Notes under the pieces: generated by a model | What the model was told of the DNA's origin: nothing | The model's database searches: none | What the model saw: the letters and a program-made list of their open reading frames with translations, nothing else | Position numbers and translations under genes: made by a program | Assembly: GCF_019966515.1 (NCBI RefSeq) | Contig: NZ_JAIMIB010000012.1 | Coordinates: 62,001 to 126,000 of the forward strand | DNA from: Roseovarius aestuarii | GTDB taxonomy: Bacteria; Pseudomonadota; Alphaproteobacteria; Rhodobacterales; Rhodobacteraceae | DNA: 64,000 bases | Direction of reading: 5' to 3' | Shown here: piece after piece, positions 61,898-64,000 of the stretch | Layout: every line of letters starts with the position of its first letter | Position numbering within the stretch: position 1 is the stretch's first letter

Positions 61898-62380
61898 TCA
61901 GAATGGGATTTCGTCGTCGATATCGCGAGAGGGGGCGCCACCCATCGGGTCCCCCTGAGAAGGTCCGGGCCCACTGTCATAGCCACCCTGACCGCCGCCA
62001 TAGCTGCCTCCGCCACCACCACCTTCACCGCGGCCGTCCAGCATGACCAGTGTGCCGTCGAAGCCCTGCAACACGACCTCGGTCGAATATCTGTCCTGGC
62101 CGGACTGGTCCTGCCATTTGCGGGTCTGAAGCTTGCCCTCAATGTAAACCTTTGAGCCTTTGCGCAGATATTGCTCGCAGACCCGTACCAGGCCTTCGGA
62201 AAAGATCGCGACCGAATGCCATTCGGTGCGTTCGCGTCGCTCACCGGTGCTGCGGTCTTTCCAGGTCTCAGAGGTGGCAATACGCAGGTTGCACACCTTG
62301 CCGCCGTTCTGAAATGTCCGCACTTCGGGGTCTCGGCCCAGATTGCCCAGAATGATTACCTTGTTAACCGAGCCGGCCAT
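61898..62380 (-). CDS. ssb: Single-stranded DNA-binding protein
   Basis: A 160-residue SSB: an N-terminal OB fold ([33 protein letters not shown]), a Gly-rich linker ([11 protein letters not shown]) and the acidic tip DDEIPF that recruits repair proteins. Transcribed alone; no LexA box was seen upstream. Confidence 0.97.
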   Translation of the reverse strand: MAGSVNKVIILGNLGRDPEVRTFQNGGKVCNLRIATSETWKDRSTGERRERTEWHSVAIFSEGLVRVCEQYLRKGSKVYIEGKLQTRKWQDQSGQDRYSTEVVLQGFDGTLVMLDGRGEGGGGGGSYGGGQGGYDSGPGPSQGDPMGGAPSRDIDDEIPF

Positions 62381-62572
62381 CGCGATCTCCTTGTCGTGTC
62401 TAATCGTTCTTTTTCGCAGATCGTTACATCATTTCGCACGCCCAAAGGAAAGCGTTTTGAGTTAATAAAACCTTGCTATCCGGCAGGATGAGGCCGAAAC
62501 CACGGGCAAATCTGGATATTTTTCTGAAACAGCGTATATTGCGCCAAATTGCTGTTGGGGGCAGGGACTAGA

Positions 62573-63166
62573 ATGTGGAAGTTTTTGGTTGGGTTCGTGG
62601 TGGCCGGGCTGGTTGGCCCTTTGGCGGCAAATGCTGAAACCCTGTCGACGAAATCGCGCGCGAAACTGTTTAAGTCGCAGACCAGCGTTCTCGATACCCG
62701 CGCGCGTCAGCAATATAATAACTCGATACGCCTGCAGCCCCGCAAGGTCGTCACACCGACAAAATGGGGTGACGAATCGAACAAGGCCTATGCGGGCCGC
62801 TATCGCGGTGAATATCTGCAAATGGCGAAGGATGCAGCGCGCCGGCATGGAGTTCCAAGCGATCTGTTTCTAAGGTTGGTGCAGCAGGAATCCGGCTGGA
62901 AACCAAAGGCGCGCTCGCACAAGGGTGCGATTGGGCTGGCGCAACTGATGCCCGGCACGGCGCGGAAGCTGCGGGTTAATCCACATGACCCTTATGAAAA
63001 TCTCGAAGGGGGTGCGCGTTATCTGGCCGAGCAGTATCGCACTTTCGGGTCATGGCGCCTGGCGCTTGCGGCATATAATGCTGGACCAGCGGCGGTGAAG
63101 AAATACGGTGGCGTGCCGCCGTATAAGGAAACCAAGAATTACGTTCGGATCATCTGGGGCAGCTGA
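62573..63166 (+). CDS. Lytic transglycosylase (SLT domain)
   Basis: A 197-residue exported muramidase-type enzyme that cleaves peptidoglycan. The signal peptide is [21 protein letters not shown]. The C-terminal SLT domain has the catalytic glutamate in [12 protein letters not shown], then [13 protein letters not shown] and [14 protein letters not shown]. The start at 62573 gives a proper signal peptide. It is small compared with Slt70, as in MltE/VirB1-like enzymes. Confidence 0.92.
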   Translation: MWKFLVGFVVAGLVGPLAANAETLSTKSRAKLFKSQTSVLDTRARQQYNNSIRLQPRKVVTPTKWGDESNKAYAGRYRGEYLQMAKDAARRHGVPSDLFLRLVQQESGWKPKARSHKGAIGLAQLMPGTARKLRVNPHDPYENLEGGARYLAEQYRTFGSWRLALAAYNAGPAAVKKYGGVPPYKETKNYVRIIWGS

Positions 63167-63189
63167 CACTGGTCGGGACTAAGCTGCAG

Positions 63190-63996
63190 TTACAGCGCCG
63201 TCAGCGTCTTGCGGCTCTTGCGTTTGCGTAGGGCGGAGGGGGTTTGGCCAGTATTCTGCAGGATAAAGCGGGAAAAATAGGCGGCGCTGTTAAATCCCAG
63301 CCGTGACGCAATGTTCTGAATGGGTATGTTACTTTCCTCCAGCAAATCACGCGCGGCGTGAACCGTGCGCTCGGTCAGCATCGCGGCGGCGGTCAGGCCG
63401 CAACATTGCCGGCAGCAGCGGGTAAGATGTGTGGGTGTCACACCGAGCGTGCGGGCATAATCGGCCATGGGCTTGTTGGTGCGGAAATCGCGTTCGATGA
63501 GCGCGGTAAACGCCTTGAGCAGATTTTCCGCGGCACTTGTCTTATCCTCTTGCGCGCCCTGGGCAATCATCGCCCGTCTGAGCCAGATGGTCAGAAGATG
63601 CGCATGCGCGGTCATTGCCTCGTCGGAAAAAGTGCGTGCATTGATCTGCTCGCGTTGCAACGCGTCAAGGATCGACGTCAGTTCGGCCTGTGCTTGCGCG
63701 TCGCGGATACGAAGGTGCTGCGGTTCGTCCGGCATTAGAATGGGGCTGCGGGCAGGGATCAGGGTGATCAGTCCGAATATCTGTTTTCCCAGATCGAAGG
63801 AAAAAAGCGCCTTTGCAGGGATGGCAAAGGCATTGTGAACCCCAACGCCGCGCCGCCGCCCTTCGATCGTGCACAGGCCCTGGCCACGGGTGATCCAGAT
63901 CAACGCATGTGTTTCAAGGCTATGCTGCAGCTCCCAACGCCAGTTCGAACCGTCTGCCCATTGGGCCAGTGTCAGTATGCGGATCGGATGAGACAT
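63190..63996 (-). CDS. AraC-family transcriptional regulator
   Basis: A 268-residue regulator with an N-terminal cupin-like sensor (LETHALIWITRGQGLCTIEG) and two C-terminal helix-turn-helix motifs (MADYARTLGVTPTHLTRCCRQCCG; IQNIASRLGFNSAAYFSRFILQNTGQTPSALR). The whole gene is inside the window, but its targets probably lie to the right. Converges on the transglycosylase gene with 23 bases between stops. Confidence 0.9.
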   Translation of the reverse strand: MSHPIRILTLAQWADGSNWRWELQHSLETHALIWITRGQGLCTIEGRRRGVGVHNAFAIPAKALFSFDLGKQIFGLITLIPARSPILMPDEPQHLRIRDAQAQAELTSILDALQREQINARTFSDEAMTAHAHLLTIWLRRAMIAQGAQEDKTSAAENLLKAFTALIERDFRTNKPMADYARTLGVTPTHLTRCCRQCCGLTAAAMLTERTVHAARDLLEESNIPIQNIASRLGFNSAAYFSRFILQNTGQTPSALRKRKSRKTLTAL

Positions 63997-64000
63997 GCCG

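Overview
The window looks like chromosomal DNA of a Rhodobacterales (Roseobacter-group) alphaproteobacterium. The evidence is the high-GC codon use, the CckA and ChpT phosphorelay proteins, a CtrA-type site (TTAA-N7-TTAAC) before cckA, an alphaproteobacterial LexA box (GAAC-N7-GAAC) before recA, an ornithine-lipid olsB-olsA pair, and a ribosomal protein L21 with a long C-terminal extension. No phage, insertion sequence, CRISPR array or plasmid gene was recognised.

Layout. 1-2.9 kb: thiamine genes thiC and thiO (cut by the window edge) behind a TPP riboswitch, on the minus strand. 3.1-9.6 kb: a LysR regulator divergent from an amine-type FAD oxidoreductase and a complete spermidine/putrescine-family ABC importer. 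9.7-13.4 kb: a second LysR gene divergent from an arginine deiminase/DDAH-like hydrolase and a Tat-exported peptide-type binding protein that has no permease. 13.7-17.2 kb: a GlcD-type FAD oxidase, tRNA-Ser(CGA) and two DUF2059-like exported proteins. 17.2-24.1 kb: a housekeeping block (rplU, rpmA, three GNATs, a LysE exporter, obgE, proB, proA). 24.1-28.5 kb: chpT, a DUF3553 protein, olsB-olsA and an ankyrin-repeat protein.

28.6-36.8 kb is the most interesting part: serine-cycle genes in two minus-strand units (sga-hpr and mcl-mtkA-mtkB), with a separate gamma-glutamyltransferase gene between them. A divergent LuxR-type regulator has a receiver-like domain that has lost its phospho-acceptor aspartate. 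The same palindrome (CGGGTAG, spacer, CTACCCG) lies upstream of both serine-cycle units, which suggests one regulator coordinating both. Sga turns glyoxylate and serine into glycine and hydroxypyruvate, Hpr reduces hydroxypyruvate to glycerate, MtkAB makes malyl-CoA, and Mcl splits it to acetyl-CoA and glyoxylate. No ppc, glyA, glycerate kinase or folate C1 genes are in the window.

37-45.6 kb: a probable catabolic module of unknown substrate (AhpD/CMD-like protein, 2OG-Fe(II)-type oxygenase, XRE-cupin regulator, hydantoin/Asp-Glu racemase, a full branched-chain-type ABC importer and a GntR regulator). 45.7-47.8 kb: an orphan RACo-type corrinoid-protein activator. 48-64 kb: mainly core genes (guaB, rsmB, cckA, recA, alaS, typA, ssb) with a sulfotransferase-like gene, a DUF1330 protein, a putative exported zinc protease, a FemAB-like acyltransferase, an unlisted 45-residue membrane peptide, a lytic transglycosylase and an AraC regulator.

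No stretch over 300 bases lacks a feature except around the tRNA (15081-15483), where nothing else was seen.
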